NCBI RefSeq assembly: GCF_029223255.1
Contig: NZ_JARHUC010000012.1
Coordinates: 1-64,000, forward strand
DNA: 64,000 nt
Direction: 5' to 3'
From: Albimonas marina
GTDB lineage: Bacteria; Pseudomonadota; Alphaproteobacteria; Rhodobacterales; Rhodobacteraceae
Shown here: positions 16,163-26,481 of the stretch, piece by piece
How the letters are laid out: each line of letters starts with the position of its first letter
How positions within the stretch are numbered: position 1 is the stretch's first letter
The notes under the pieces: model-generated
Database searches by the model: none
Seen by the model: the letters and a program-made list of their open reading frames with translations, nothing else
Told to the model about the DNA's origin: nothing
Made by a program: the position numbers and the translations under genes

Positions 16163-17095
16163 TCAGAACCCGACGTGCTTCGGCCCCTTGGTCTGGAGCA
16201 TCGCGCGCGCCTCGTCCGGCGTCGCGATCGGCAGGCTGAGCTCGTCGAGGATGCGGCGGATCTTGGCGACCTGCTGGGCGTTGCTCTCGGCCATCTTGCC
16301 CTTGCCGATGAACAGGCTGTCCTCGAGCCCCACCCGGCAGTTGCCGCCCAGGATCGCGCCCATCGTGACGAACGGCATCTGGTGGCGGCCGGCGGCGAGG
16401 ATCGAGAGGTAGTAGTCCTCGCCAAACAGGCGGTCGGCGGTCGCCTTCATGTGCATCAGGTTCTCGGGCTCCGGACCGATGCCGCCCAGGATGCCGAAGA
16501 TCGCCTGCACGAAGAACGGCGGCTCGACCAGGCCGCGGTCGGCGAAATGGGCGAGGTTGTAGAGGTGCCCGACATCGTAGCACTCGTATTCGAAGCGGGT
16601 CCCGAATTCGGTCAGCCGGCGCATCGCCGCCTCGATCTGGGCGAAGGTGTTCGAGAGGATGAAGTCCTTCGTCATCGCCAGGTATTCCGGCTCCCAGGCA
16701 TGCTTGAACTCGGGCACCCGGCCGGCGGCGCCGGAGATGTTGAAGTTGAAGCTGCCCATGTTCATCGAGGCGATCTCGGGCTGCGCCCAGGTCGCGGCGG
16801 CCAGCCGCTGGTCCATGGTCATGCCCAGGCCGCCGCCGGTCGTGATGTTGATGATGGCGTCGGTGCGGTCGCGGATCTCGGGCAGGAAGGCCTTGAACAG
16901 CTCGGGGTCCTGGCTGGGGCGGCCGGTCTCGGGCTCACGGGCGTGAAGGTGCAGGATCGCGGCCCCGGCCTCGGCGGCGGCCACCGCCTGGTCGGCGATC
17001 TGGCGCGCGGTGACCGGCAGCGCCTCGGACATCGAGGGCGTGTGGATCGAGCCGGTTATGGCGCAGCTGACGATGACCTTTTCGGCGCGTCTCAT
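16163..17095 (-). CDS. Beta-keto acid cleavage enzyme (BKACE, DUF849 family)
   Basis: A 310-residue TIM-barrel enzyme of the Kce-like family. These zinc enzymes condense a beta-keto acid with acetyl-CoA and split it to acetoacetate and a new CoA ester. The zinc-binding HLHARE motif is present (H49, H51). GGGLGMTMDQRL, INITTGGG and GGNCRVGLEDS are further family blocks. It is the last gene of the module D operon, 3 bp after the CitE-like lyase. The exact keto acid cannot be read from the sequence; the monooxygenase and lyase upstream suggest it works late in degradation of a ketone or branched acid. Confidence 0.88.
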   Translation of the reverse strand: MRRAEKVIVSCAITGSIHTPSMSEALPVTARQIADQAVAAAEAGAAILHLHAREPETGRPSQDPELFKAFLPEIRDRTDAIINITTGGGLGMTMDQRLAAATWAQPEIASMNMGSFNFNISGAAGRVPEFKHAWEPEYLAMTKDFILSNTFAQIEAAMRRLTEFGTRFEYECYDVGHLYNLAHFADRGLVEPPFFVQAIFGILGGIGPEPENLMHMKATADRLFGEDYYLSILAAGRHQMPFVTMGAILGGNCRVGLEDSLFIGKGKMAESNAQQVAKIRRILDELSLPIATPDEARAMLQTKGPKHVGF

Positions 17096-17098
17096 GGG

Positions 17099-18028
17099 TC
17101 AGGCTCCTGAGGCGTGGGGGGACCTGGCCGCGGCGCGCGCGGCGAGGGCGTCGTGCAGGCCCAGCACGTGGCGGGCCTGGCGCAGGTGGGGGATGTCGAT
17201 CATCTTGCCGTCGAGCCCCACCGTCCCGGCGCCGGGATTGGCCGCGAAGGCCTCCACAACCCGGCGGGCATGGGCGAGCGCGGCCTCCGACGGCGCGAAG
17301 GCGTCGTTGATGCCGGCGACCTGGGCGGGGTGGATGGCGATGCGCCCCTCGAACCCCTCGTCCGCCGCGGCGGAGGAGCTGGCGCGCAGGCCCGCGTCGT
17401 CGCGGAAGTCGACGTAGAGCGTGTCGATCGCCGCCACCCCCGCCGCCTTCGCCGCCAGCAGGCAGTTCGAGCGCGCGATGCGGTAGGTCAGCGCCCATCC
17501 GCCGTCGGGCCCGAGGTTGGTCGAGGCGCCGAGCGCGGCCGACAGGTCCTCCGCCCCCCAGGTCAGGCCGATCAGCCGCGGCAGCGGCGTGTCGGCGAAG
17601 GTCGCCAGCCGCAGCGCGCCCTTCGCGGTTTCGGTCGCCACCGGCAGGATCTTCGTGCGTCCGGCCTCGATCCCGTGGGCCGCCTCGAAGGCGTCGAGCC
17701 AGTTCGACAGCCTCGCCACGTCCTCGGCCCCGTCGGTCTTGGGGATCATGATCCCGTCCGGCGCGCCCGGCATCACCGCGGCGAGATCCTCGAGCGCCGA
17801 GACGTCGAGCGGGTTGACCCGCACGTAGAGCAGCGGATCGCGGGCGCCCGTCCTGGCGGCGAGATGCGCGCGCACCAGGCGCCGCGCCTCCGCCTTGCGC
17901 TCGGGCGCCACCGAATCCTCGAGGTCGAGGATCAGCGCGTCGGCGCCCGAGGCGTCGGCCTTGCCCAGCTTCTTCTCGCTGTCGCCGGGGATGAACAGCC
18001 AGCTTCGGGGCGTGAGCTTCGGGGTCAT
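17099..18028 (-). CDS. HpcH/HpaI-CitE family CoA-ester lyase
   Basis: A 309-residue TIM-barrel lyase of the citrate lyase beta/malyl-CoA lyase group. It cleaves a beta-hydroxyacyl-CoA such as malyl-CoA or citramalyl-CoA to acetyl-CoA and a 2-oxo acid. Signatures: [16 protein letters not shown] at the N-terminus, [19 protein letters not shown] (substrate Arg), and the Mg2+-site acids in the ATETAKGAL and [10 protein letters not shown] regions. It overlaps the MaoC gene by ATGA (18025-18028). A MaoC hydratase and CitE-like lyase pair is also the core of itaconate and mesaconate routes, so a citramalyl-CoA-type substrate is plausible but unproven. Confidence 0.85.
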   Translation of the reverse strand: MTPKLTPRSWLFIPGDSEKKLGKADASGADALILDLEDSVAPERKAEARRLVRAHLAARTGARDPLLYVRVNPLDVSALEDLAAVMPGAPDGIMIPKTDGAEDVARLSNWLDAFEAAHGIEAGRTKILPVATETAKGALRLATFADTPLPRLIGLTWGAEDLSAALGASTNLGPDGGWALTYRIARSNCLLAAKAAGVAAIDTLYVDFRDDAGLRASSSAAADEGFEGRIAIHPAQVAGINDAFAPSEAALAHARRVVEAFAANPGAGTVGLDGKMIDIPHLRQARHVLGLHDALAARAAARSPHASGA

Positions 18029-18492
18029 GCCGCCGCCCCCCGCGGGCGCTTCAGCTGCAGGCCGGAGCGCTTGCAGATCGCGACCAGCTCGCCCTTCTGG
18101 TTGAAGGCGCGGTGCTCGAAGGTGACGATGCCCTGGGTGGGGCGGGACTTGCTCTCGCGCAGCTCCAGCACCTCGGTCTCCACCCGGATCGTGTCGCCGT
18201 GGAACAGGGGCTTGGGAAAGCGGACCTCGTCCCAGCCGAGATTGGCGACCGCGGTGCCCAGCGTGGTGTCGTTGACCGAGATCCCCACCATCAGCGCCAG
18301 CGTGAAGCAGGAGTTCACCAGCCGCTGGCCGAACTCGGTCTGGGTCCGGCAGTATTCCTCGTCCAGGTGCAGCAGCGCCGGGTTGTGGGTCATGGTGGTG
18401 AACAGGACGTTGTCCGTCTCGGTCACCGTGCGCCGGATGGGGTGGTCGAAGACCTGGCCCACCGTCAGTTCGTCGAAGTAAACGCCGGGCAT
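18025..18492 (-). CDS. MaoC-like dehydratase/hydratase, module D
   Basis: A 155-residue single hot-dog-fold protein. The active-site region reads [16 protein letters not shown], the place of the usual D-x-N-P-x-H motif; His stands where Asp is usual and the terminal His is kept. [22 protein letters not shown] is the other family block. Such proteins add water to enoyl-CoA esters; in this operon it would feed the CitE-like lyase with a beta-hydroxyacyl-CoA. The start at 18492 follows a GGGAGGG ribosome site. Confidence 0.85.
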   Translation of the reverse strand: MPGVYFDELTVGQVFDHPIRRTVTETDNVLFTTMTHNPALLHLDEEYCRTQTEFGQRLVNSCFTLALMVGISVNDTTLGTAVANLGWDEVRFPKPLFHGDTIRVETEVLELRESKSRPTQGIVTFEHRAFNQKGELVAICKRSGLQLKRPRGAAA

Positions 18493-18574
18493 ACGCCCTC
18501 CCTCGCGCGGATCGGCCGCTCGCCGCCGCGTCGTTCTGGCTTGCGGAAATCGGGGGCGCGGGGCCCCCGGGGGA

Positions 18575-20254
18575 TCAGGCCTGCGCCGCCTCGGACGCCG
18601 GCGCCGAGGCCGGCGCGGGGGGCGCGAAGCGGAAGCCGCGCCAGCCGTCGGCGACGGCCGCCTCGCAGGCTTCGCGGTAGGTGGAGACGCCGAGATAGGG
18701 CATGAACACCCGCGGCTTGCCGGGGATGTTGGCGCCCATGTACCAGCTCGCGGCCCTGGGCAGCAGCGTGGCGGCGGCGACCTCGTTGACATGGGCGACC
18801 CAGGCGTCCTCGGCCGCGCGGTCCGCCTCGACCGTCGCCGCGCCGCGGGCGCGCGCCTCCTCGAGGATGCGCGAGATCAGGTCCACGTGCTGCTCGATCG
18901 AGACCACCATGTTCGACAGGACCGAGGGGCTGCCGGGCCCGGTGACGGCGAAGAGGTTCGGGAACCCCTCCAGCATCAGGCCCAGGTAGGCCCGCGGACC
19001 CTCCTTCCACTTCTCGGGGATGGTCCGGCCGTCCCTGCCGCGGATGTCGATGGCGGTGATCGCGCCGGTGATCGCGTCGAAGCCGGTGGCGTAGACGATC
19101 GCGTCGACCTCGTGCAGCCCGGCCGAGGTACGCACGCCGGTCGGCTCGATCCCCTCCAGCGGCGTTTCCCTGAGGTTGACCAGCGTGACGTTGGGGCGGT
19201 TGTAGGTGGCGAAGTAGTTGTCGTCGACGCAGATGCGCTTGGTGAAGATCGGGTAGGACGTCGGGCACAGCGCCTCGGCCGTCTGGGGATCCTTCACGAT
19301 CTCCCGGATGCGGTCGCGCACGAAGTCGGCGGCGGTGGCGTTCGCCTCCTCGGAGATCACCAGGTCGTTGAAGGCGTGCATGAAGTTCGCGCCGCCCTTC
19401 TCCCAGCGCCAGCGATACTCGCGCTCGCGCTCCTCGGGGGTCGCCTCCAGCGCGCCGCGCTCGGGGAAGTCGTAGATCGTGCCCGAGCGGGTCTCCTCCC
19501 GCGCCCGGCGGCGCAGTTCGGGGTAGCGCGATTTCCAGCCGTGGACGTAGTTGTCGTCCAGCGGCTGGTTGCGCGCGGGCACCGAGAAGTTGGGCGTGCG
19601 CTGGAACACGGTCAGGTGGGCGGCCTGCTTGGCGATCTCGGGGATCGCCTGGATGCCGGAGGAGCCGGTGCCGATCACCGCGACCCGCTTGCCGGTGAAG
19701 TCCACGCCCTCATGCGGCCAGTCGCCGGTGTGGTAGGCCGCGCCCTCGAAGGAGTCGCGCCCGGGCAGGTCGGGCGCCCGCGCCGCCGACAGGCAGCCGG
19801 TGGCGAGCACCAGGTTGCGCGCCCCGACCCGCTCGCCGGTCGAGAGCGTCACGCGCCAGCGCGCCGCGTCCGCGTCCCACTCGGCCGCGTCGACGCGCGT
19901 CTCGAAGGTGATGTCGCGCTTGAGGTCGTGGCGCTCGGCGACGTGGCGGATGTAGCTCAGGATCTCGGGCTGGGTGGCGAACCGCTCGCTCCAGGTCCAC
20001 TCCTGCTGCAGGTCCTCGTCCCAGGAATAGGAGTACTGCATGCTCTCGACGTCGCAGCGCGCGCCGGGGTAGCGGTTCCACCACCAGGTGCCGCCGACGT
20101 CCGAAGCGACCTCGATCACCCGCGCGCTCAGGCCCATGCCGCGGGCGCGGTGAAGCATGTAGAGGCCGGCGAACCCCGCCCCGACGATCAGCAGGTCAAG
20201 GTCGGACGCACCGGGCGCACGTCTTCCGTGCGCCGCCGAAGCGGTCGCTGTCAT
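18575..20254 (-). CDS. Baeyer-Villiger flavin monooxygenase
   Basis: A 559-residue FAD/NADPH enzyme that converts ketones to esters or lactones with O2. The FAD-binding motif is GAGFAG (25-30), the NADPH motif GTGSSG (195-200), and between them lies the Baeyer-Villiger fingerprint FxGxxxHTxxWP as [12 protein letters not shown] (169-180). Length and motifs match cyclohexanone/phenylacetone-type monooxygenases rather than the shorter FMO group. It lies 82 bp upstream of the MaoC gene and about 100 bp downstream of its GntR regulator, all on one strand. A ketone or cyclic ketone entry step for module D is inferred. Confidence 0.93.
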   Translation of the reverse strand: MTATASAAHGRRAPGASDLDLLIVGAGFAGLYMLHRARGMGLSARVIEVASDVGGTWWWNRYPGARCDVESMQYSYSWDEDLQQEWTWSERFATQPEILSYIRHVAERHDLKRDITFETRVDAAEWDADAARWRVTLSTGERVGARNLVLATGCLSAARAPDLPGRDSFEGAAYHTGDWPHEGVDFTGKRVAVIGTGSSGIQAIPEIAKQAAHLTVFQRTPNFSVPARNQPLDDNYVHGWKSRYPELRRRAREETRSGTIYDFPERGALEATPEEREREYRWRWEKGGANFMHAFNDLVISEEANATAADFVRDRIREIVKDPQTAEALCPTSYPIFTKRICVDDNYFATYNRPNVTLVNLRETPLEGIEPTGVRTSAGLHEVDAIVYATGFDAITGAITAIDIRGRDGRTIPEKWKEGPRAYLGLMLEGFPNLFAVTGPGSPSVLSNMVVSIEQHVDLISRILEEARARGAATVEADRAAEDAWVAHVNEVAAATLLPRAASWYMGANIPGKPRVFMPYLGVSTYREACEAAVADGWRGFRFAPPAPASAPASEAAQA

Positions 20255-20355
20255 GGGTCTTTCCTCCTGTGGGCGCCGGCCTTGGCGCGCCATGCGCGGG
20301 GCCGGTTCCGGCGTCGATCGTCGGGCGTCGATCGCCTGGGTTCAGTCGTGTGAAG

Positions 20356-21114
20356 TCACTCGTCCGGCTCGCCGATCTCCAGCTCCGAGTCCTCGAGATC
20401 GGTGGTATGGGCGCGGGTGGCGCGCACGTGGCGCTCCATCCGCCGGCGGGCGGCGTCGCCGTCGCGGGCGGCGATCGCCTCGATCACCCGCGCGTGGGCG
20501 GCGTGGACCGCTGCGCGGATCTCGGCGCTGTCGTAGACCTCCTCGGAGGTGGCGGCCACGACGCCGTGGTTCATGGCGTAGAGCAGCGCGGTCAGCAGGT
20601 CGTTGCGGCTCGCCTCGGCCACCGCGTTGTGCCAGCGGATGTTCATCTCGGCGAAGGCCCGGCGGTCGAGCGCGGGGTCGGCCAGCGCCTCGTTCAGCTC
20701 GATGATGGCGGCGAGCTCCTCGTCGGTGCGGTGCATCGCGGCGTAGCGGGCCAGCGCCGGCTCGATCGTCTCGCGCGCCTCCTGGATCACGCGCAGCGGC
20801 ATCCGGCGGGAGCGGACGAACTGCCCCACCATCCGCGCCATCGAGCTGTTGTCGGGCTGGGTGACGGTGATCCCGCCGTAGCGGCCGGGGCGGGAGCGGA
20901 TCAGCCCCTCGACCTCGAGGATCCTGAGCGCCTCGCGCACCGAGCCCCGCGACAGGCCGGTCTGCTCGACCAGCTCGCGCTCCGAAGGCAGGCGGTCGCC
21001 GACGTCGATGTCGCCGGCGAGGATCGTGTCCCGCAGCTGGTCCGCCAGCAGGTCGTAGGACTTCTGGACCGAGATACGTTCGATCAACGGCGGGGACTTC
21101 TGGGTTTCCTGCAC
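20356..21114 (-). CDS. GntR-family regulator (FadR/FCD type), module D
   Basis: A 252-residue regulator. The winged helix (about 17-85) contains RLPSERELVEQTGLSRGSVREAL, the classical FadR-like motif. An FCD domain follows (about 100-235) with NIRWHNAVAEAS and HAAHARVIEAI supplying the usual metal-site residues. It heads the monooxygenase operon, and an operator-like TGGTATAACAT lies 57 bp upstream of its start, so autoregulation is likely. Confidence 0.9.
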   Translation of the reverse strand: MQETQKSPPLIERISVQKSYDLLADQLRDTILAGDIDVGDRLPSERELVEQTGLSRGSVREALRILEVEGLIRSRPGRYGGITVTQPDNSSMARMVGQFVRSRRMPLRVIQEARETIEPALARYAAMHRTDEELAAIIELNEALADPALDRRAFAEMNIRWHNAVAEASRNDLLTALLYAMNHGVVAATSEEVYDSAEIRAAVHAAHARVIEAIAARDGDAARRRMERHVRATRAHTTDLEDSELEIGEPDE

Positions 21115-21170
21115 AGGCGACGACCTCCATTCACCACGGTCAGACTGCCGCTCCGAGAGGGGCCTGTCAA

Positions 21171-21181
21171 TGGTATAACAT
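21171..21181. promoter_or_regulatory. Possible GntR operator before module D
   Basis: TGGTATAACAT matches TGGTNNNACCA at 9 of 11 positions and lies in an AT-rich gap upstream of the module D GntR gene. It is also 24 bp or less from the stop of the oppositely placed end of module E (21205), so it probably serves module D only. Confidence 0.5.
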
Positions 21182-21204
21182 TTAAAATGACACGCCGCGG
21201 CGCC

Positions 21205-22221
21205 TCACAGGCGCACCAGCTGCTTGCCCATGTTCCGCCCGGCCATCATGCGCACGTAGGCCTCGGGCACGCGCTCGAACCCCTCCAGCACGTCTTCGCG
21301 GAACCGCAGCCGGCCGTCGCGGTGCAGGGCGGCGAGCCGGGCCATCGCCTCTTCGCGCCGGTGCCACCAGTCGAAGACCACCAGGCCGTGGATGCTGGCG
21401 CGGGTGACGATCAGGCGGGCGGAGGCGCGCAGGCCGACGTCCTCCTCCGGCGCCTTGTCGACCACGGCGATGCGCCCGCAGATCACCACCCGGGCGTGGG
21501 TCGCGAGGTTGGCCATGGCCGCGTCGTGGATCGGGCCGCCGGTGTTGTCGAAGAACACGTCGACGCCGTTCGGGCAGGCCTCGGCGATGGCGGCCTTCAT
21601 GTCGCTCGTGGCGCGGTGGTCGATGCCGGCCGCGCAGCCGAGATCGCGGCAATGCTCGAGCTTCTCGGGCGAGCCGGCGATCGCCACCACGCGCGCGCCC
21701 ATCGCGACCGCGATCTGGCACACCAGCTGCCCCACCGCGCCCGAGGCGGCCGAGACCAGCACCGTGTCGCCGGGCCGCGGGCGGCCCATCTCGGTCAGCC
21801 CGATCCAGGCGGTCAGGCCGGGCATGCCCAGCCACGACAGCATCGCCTGGGGCGGCGCGAGCTCGGGGTCGACCCGGTTCGCGCGCGCCGCGCCCGGCAG
21901 GTCGGGGGTCAGCACGGCATGTTCGCGCCAGCCCACCGTCATCGCCTCGATCAGGTCGCCGGGCTTCCAGTCGGGGTGCCGGCTCTCGATCACCTCGCCG
22001 ACGCCGCCGCCGTGCATCGCCTCGCCGGGCTTCACGCCGGCGGTGTAGTTGGCGGCCGGGCTGATCCTCCCGCGCATGTAGGGATCGAGCGACAGCCACT
22101 GGGTGCGCACCAGCACCTGGCGGGGCCCGGGTTCGGGCATCGGCGCCTCCTCCAGGCGCCAGGTCGCCTCGGTGGCGGGGCCGTCGGGATAGGCGTCGAG
22201 CACCCATTGGCGGTTGGTCAT
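21205..22221 (-). CDS. NADPH-dependent alkenal/enone reductase-like MDR protein
   Basis: A 338-residue protein of the leukotriene B4 12-hydroxydehydrogenase/CurA branch. Marks are WLSLDPYMRGRISP near residues 43-56, VSAASGAVGQLV (AASGAVG nucleotide motif) and the tail DVLEGFERVPEAYVRMMAGRNMGK. These enzymes reduce carbon-carbon double bonds of enones or enoyl compounds with NADPH. It is the last gene of module E, overlapping the GntR gene by ATGA (22218-22221). Confidence 0.87.
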   Translation of the reverse strand: MTNRQWVLDAYPDGPATEATWRLEEAPMPEPGPRQVLVRTQWLSLDPYMRGRISPAANYTAGVKPGEAMHGGGVGEVIESRHPDWKPGDLIEAMTVGWREHAVLTPDLPGAARANRVDPELAPPQAMLSWLGMPGLTAWIGLTEMGRPRPGDTVLVSAASGAVGQLVCQIAVAMGARVVAIAGSPEKLEHCRDLGCAAGIDHRATSDMKAAIAEACPNGVDVFFDNTGGPIHDAAMANLATHARVVICGRIAVVDKAPEEDVGLRASARLIVTRASIHGLVVFDWWHRREEAMARLAALHRDGRLRFREDVLEGFERVPEAYVRMMAGRNMGKQLVRL

Positions 22222-23000
22222 GCGTCGTCTCCGGTGAGGCGGGCGGGCGCGGCGGCCGCGCCGACGGCGTCGTCCGCGACCTCCTCGCGCCGCAGGGCGA
22301 TGTCGCGGTAGGCGCCGACATGGCGCTCCATCCGCTTGAAGGCGGCCTCGCCGTCGCCGGCGGCGATGGCCTCGAGGATCACGGAATGGGCGCGCACGGC
22401 GCCGCGGCGAAGCTCGGGCGTGGTGACGTGCCGGTATTCCTGCGCGTCGCGGATCGGGGCGGCCACCGCCTCCATCAGGGCCATCAGCGGCTCGTTGCCG
22501 CTCGCCCGCGCCACCGCGAGGTGCCAGTCGAGGTTGATGCGCTTGTAGGCGGGGACCTTGTCGACCGAGGCCTCGAAGCGCGCATGGATCTCGGCGATCT
22601 CGGCGAGCTGCGCCTCGGTCCGGTTGCAGGCGGCCAGCCGCGCCAGCATCGGCTCGACCGCCAGCCGGCAGTCGAGCAACGCCCCCAGCCGCATACCGTG
22701 CGCGCGCACGAAGAGCTCGACCGAGCGGGCGATCGAGTCGCGCCCCGGCCGGGTCACGACCGAGCCGCCGGCCCGCCCGGCGCGGGTGGTCAGCAGCCCC
22801 TCGGTCTCCAGCAGCCGCAGCGCCTCGCGCACGGAGCTGCGCGAGAGGCCCGACTCGGCGGCCAGCTCCCGCTCCGGCGGCAGCGCCTCGCCGGGCAGGA
22901 AGCGGCCGGCGACGATCAGGTCGCGCAGCCGGTCGGCGAGCACGTCCGAGGCCTTGGGCACCACGACGGGCGCGATGCGCACGCGGTCGGCGTCGCTCAT
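22218..23000 (-). CDS. GntR-family regulator (FadR/FCD type), module E
   Basis: A 260-residue regulator with a winged helix (about 15-80; ALPPERELAAESGLSRSSVREAL) and an FCD domain (INLDWHLAVARAS; RAHSVILEAIAAGDGEAAFKRMERHV). It is encoded inside the operon, after the ABC transporter genes and before the reductase. It most likely acts at the promoter 12 kb upstream, where TTGTTTGACCT lies at 35272-35282. The long, weakly ordered C-terminus is unusual for the family. Confidence 0.88.
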   Translation of the reverse strand: MSDADRVRIAPVVVPKASDVLADRLRDLIVAGRFLPGEALPPERELAAESGLSRSSVREALRLLETEGLLTTRAGRAGGSVVTRPGRDSIARSVELFVRAHGMRLGALLDCRLAVEPMLARLAACNRTEAQLAEIAEIHARFEASVDKVPAYKRINLDWHLAVARASGNEPLMALMEAVAAPIRDAQEYRHVTTPELRRGAVRAHSVILEAIAAGDGEAAFKRMERHVGAYRDIALRREEVADDAVGAAAAPARLTGDDA

Positions 23001-23031
23001 GGTCTTCTCCTGCGCGGTCGCGGCCGGTCCA

Positions 23032-23750
23032 TCACAGCCCCATGTAGGCTTCGCGCACCTGCGGATCGCCCTTCAGCGCGGCCGCGGCCCCGCTGAGCGA
23101 GATCCGGCCGTGGTCGAGCACATGCGCCTCGTCCGCGATCTCCAGCACCTCGGTCACCCGCTGCTCGACGATCAGGACGGTCAGGCCCTCGTCGCGGGCG
23201 AGCTGGGAGACCGTCTCCAGCACCGTCTCGGCCATCAGCGGCGAGAGCCCGACCGAGGGTTCGTCCAGCAGCAGCAGGCGCGGCCGGCACATCAGCGCGC
23301 GGGCGATGGCGCACATCTGCCGCTCCCCGCCCGAGAGCCGGCCGGCGAGCTGCCGGCGGCGGTCGCGCAGGACCGGGAAGCGGGTCATCGCGGCCTCGAG
23401 CATCGCGGCCGCGCCGCCGCGCGCGCCGGCGGAATAGGCCCCCAGCTCCAGGTTCTCCTGCACCGACATGAAGGGGAACAGGCGACCGCCCTCGGGCACC
23501 AGCGTCATGCCGCGGGCCGCGCGCCGGTCGGCGGGCAGGCGGGTGACGTCGTCGCCCAGCAGGCGCACGGTCCCCGCGCGCGGCGGGATGAGGCCGATCA
23601 GGGCCGAGAGCAGCGTGGTCTTGCCCGCCCCGTTGGCCCCCACCACCGCCGCCACCCGCCCCACGGGCAGGGCGAGGGTCACGTCGAACAGCACCTCCGC
23701 GTCGCCGTAGCCGGCGCGCAGGCCCTCGACCTCGAGCATCATGGCCTGGC

Positions 23751-23754
<4 letters not shown>
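23032..23754 (-). CDS. livF: Branched-chain amino-acid-type ABC transporter ATPase (LivF-like)
   Basis: A 240-residue cytoplasmic ATPase. Walker A GANGAGKTT (39-47), signature LSGGERQ (140-146), Walker B LLLDEP (160-165). Its length and the PEGGRLFPFMSVQENL block identify the LivF subunit. It overlaps livG by ATGA (23751-23754). The substrate is set by the binding protein and may be something other than leucine, since the operon also encodes hydantoinase-type enzymes. Confidence 0.93.
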
Positions 23755-24469
<715 letters not shown>

Positions 24470-24473
<4 letters not shown>

Positions 24474-25537
24474 CGCGCGCCCTCCCCGGCCGGCCGCAGG
24501 CGGCGCGGCGCCAGGCCCGGCAGACGCAGGTCGCGCGCCGCCCCCACGATGCCGCGGCGCAGGAACAGGGCGGTGAAGATCAGCACGAGCCCCAGCACCG
24601 CGAGGTTCATGCCCGGCAGCGAGCCGCCCAGCTCGGCCCGCAGCCAGCTTTCCAGCGGGATCACCAGCAGCGCCCCCAGCAGCGGCCCGTAGGTCGTGCC
24701 GATGCCCCCGATCAGCGCCAGCAGCGCCACCTTCACCCCGATGTCGAAGAGGGAATAGAGCGCCGGCGGATCCACCACCCGCACCTGCATCAGGAACAGC
24801 GCGCCCCCGATCCCGGTCAGCGCGGCCGAGACGGCCATGCCCAGGAGCTTCACCCGAAGCACGTCGATGCCCGCGGCCTGGGCCGCGTCCTCGTTGTCGC
24901 GCACCGCCCGCAGGCGATAGCCGAGCCGGCTGCGCGAGACGACGATCATCGCCAGCAGGCAGACCGCGAGGAAGCCCAGCATCAGCAACGCATAGCTCAT
25001 CCGGTCCACGAAGATCATGTTCCACAGGCCGCGGCGGAACGGGATCGACAGCCCCTGCGAGCCGCCGGTGATCCCGTCGAAATAGATCGACAGCGACAGC
25101 ATCACCTCGGTCACCGCCAGGGTGGCGATGGCGAAGAACGGGCCCTTGAGCCGGAACACCGGCCACGAGACCAGCGCCGCCGCCCCCGCCGCCAGCGCCG
25201 CCGCCGGCAGCAGCGCAAGCCACGGCGAGACGCCCGCGTGCAGCACCAGGTTGGCGGTCAGGTAGGCGCCCAGCGCGAAGAACACCGAGTGGCCGAGCGA
25301 GAACTGCCCGCCGAGCCCCCCAATGATGTTCCAGGCGGTGGCGACGCCGCCCAGCAGGAAGGCGGTCGCCAGGATGTTCAGCGCGAAGCTGTCGCCGGCG
25401 AAGGCCCAGGTCAGCGCCAGCAGCGCGAGGATCACGCCCGCCAGCAGCGGCGCCTCCTGGCGCAGCCCGCGCGAGGCGGCGGCGACGGCCGCGGCGCGCG
25501 CGTCCGCCGCCCGGGGATCGGGGTCACGAGGTTTCAC
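24470..25537 (-). CDS. livM: Branched-chain amino-acid-type ABC permease (LivM-like)
   Basis: A 355-residue inner-membrane protein with about ten hydrophobic segments and the LivM blocks NIIGGLGGQFSLGHSVFFALGAY and RAVRDNEDAAQAAGI. The GTG at 25537 (start VKPRDPDP) is preferred. It overlaps the last 14 bases of livH, the usual coupling, and an upstream ATG would bury the gene in livH. A charged N-terminal stretch of about 30 residues precedes the first helix. Confidence 0.88.
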
Positions 25538-26414
25538 GAAGTCCCACCTCCTCTGCGCCGGCATGGCCGAACAGGCCCTGCGGGCGGATGACGAGCACCA
25601 CGATGAACACGACGAACAGCACCGCATGCTTCAGCGCCGGGTCGAGGTAGTAGCCCGAGAACGCCTCGGTCAGCCCCACCACGAAGCCGCCCAGGTAGGC
25701 GCCCGCGACGCTGCCCAGGCCCCCCAGCACCACCACGGCGAAGGCCGGCAGGATGAAGTTGATCCCGATCTGCGGGGTCATCGAGTAGAGCGGCGCGAGC
25801 AGGCAGCCGGCGAGGCCGGCCAGCGCGGCGCCGATGCCGAAGCTGATCGTGTAGATGCGCTGCACGTTCACGCCCATCAGCTTCGCCGCGGCCCGGTCCT
25901 GGGCCACCGCCCGGATCGCCTTGCCGTGCCAGGTGGCGCGCAGGTACCAGGCGAGCCCGCCGGTCACCACGGTGGCCGCGATCAGCACGATCAGCCGCCC
26001 CGTGCCCACCTGCACCGGCCCCAGCGACACCGAGCCGACGGCGAGCGAGGAGTTGACGCTGAACGCCACGCCCCCCGTCGCCGCCAGCACCGCGTTCTGG
26101 ATCAGCATCAGCAGGCCGAAGGTGGCGAAGATCTGCATCATCGGCTCGCCCTGCAGCGGCCGCAGGATCAGCCAGTAGACCCCGCAGCCCAGCGCGAACA
26201 GCGCCGGCAGGATCAGCAACGCCCCCACGTAGGGGTCGAAGCCCAGCGCCAGCTGCGCGGCCAGCGCCCCGTACATGCCCAGCATGACGAACTCGCCCTG
26301 GGCGAAGTTCACCACCCGGATCACGCCGAAGATCAGGTTCAGCCCCACGCTGACCAGCGCGTAGATGCCGCCCAGGAGCAGCCCCACCGCCAGGATGTTG
26401 AGGATCTCGGTCAT
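25524..26414 (-). CDS. livH: Branched-chain amino-acid-type ABC permease (LivH-like)
   Basis: A 296-residue membrane protein, about eight transmembrane segments, with the LivH signatures GGIYALVSVGLNLIFGVIRVVNFAQGEF (split here as positions 15-42) and GGLGSVAGAYLGGFVVGL. It follows the binding-protein gene after a 67-bp gap that contains a stem-loop (26442-26465), and its 3' end overlaps livM. Confidence 0.92.
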   Translation of the reverse strand: MTEILNILAVGLLLGGIYALVSVGLNLIFGVIRVVNFAQGEFVMLGMYGALAAQLALGFDPYVGALLILPALFALGCGVYWLILRPLQGEPMMQIFATFGLLMLIQNAVLAATGGVAFSVNSSLAVGSVSLGPVQVGTGRLIVLIAATVVTGGLAWYLRATWHGKAIRAVAQDRAAAKLMGVNVQRIYTISFGIGAALAGLAGCLLAPLYSMTPQIGINFILPAFAVVVLGGLGSVAGAYLGGFVVGLTEAFSGYYLDPALKHAVLFVVFIVVLVIRPQGLFGHAGAEEVGLRETS

Positions 26415-26441
26415 CGCTCGCAGTTCCTTGCAGGACCGCGC

Positions 26442-26465
26442 CGCCGGACCGTCGAGGGTCCGGCG
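26442..26465 (-). promoter_or_regulatory. Stem-loop between binding-protein and permease genes, module E
   Basis: CGCCGGACC (26442-26450) pairs with GGTCCGGCG (26457-26465) over a 6-base loop. It occupies the livK-livH gap, as the stem-loops at 6221, 42189 and 51394 do in the TRAP operons. There is no T-run. Confidence 0.55.
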
Positions 26466-26481
26466 ACGCGGGCCGCCGGCC

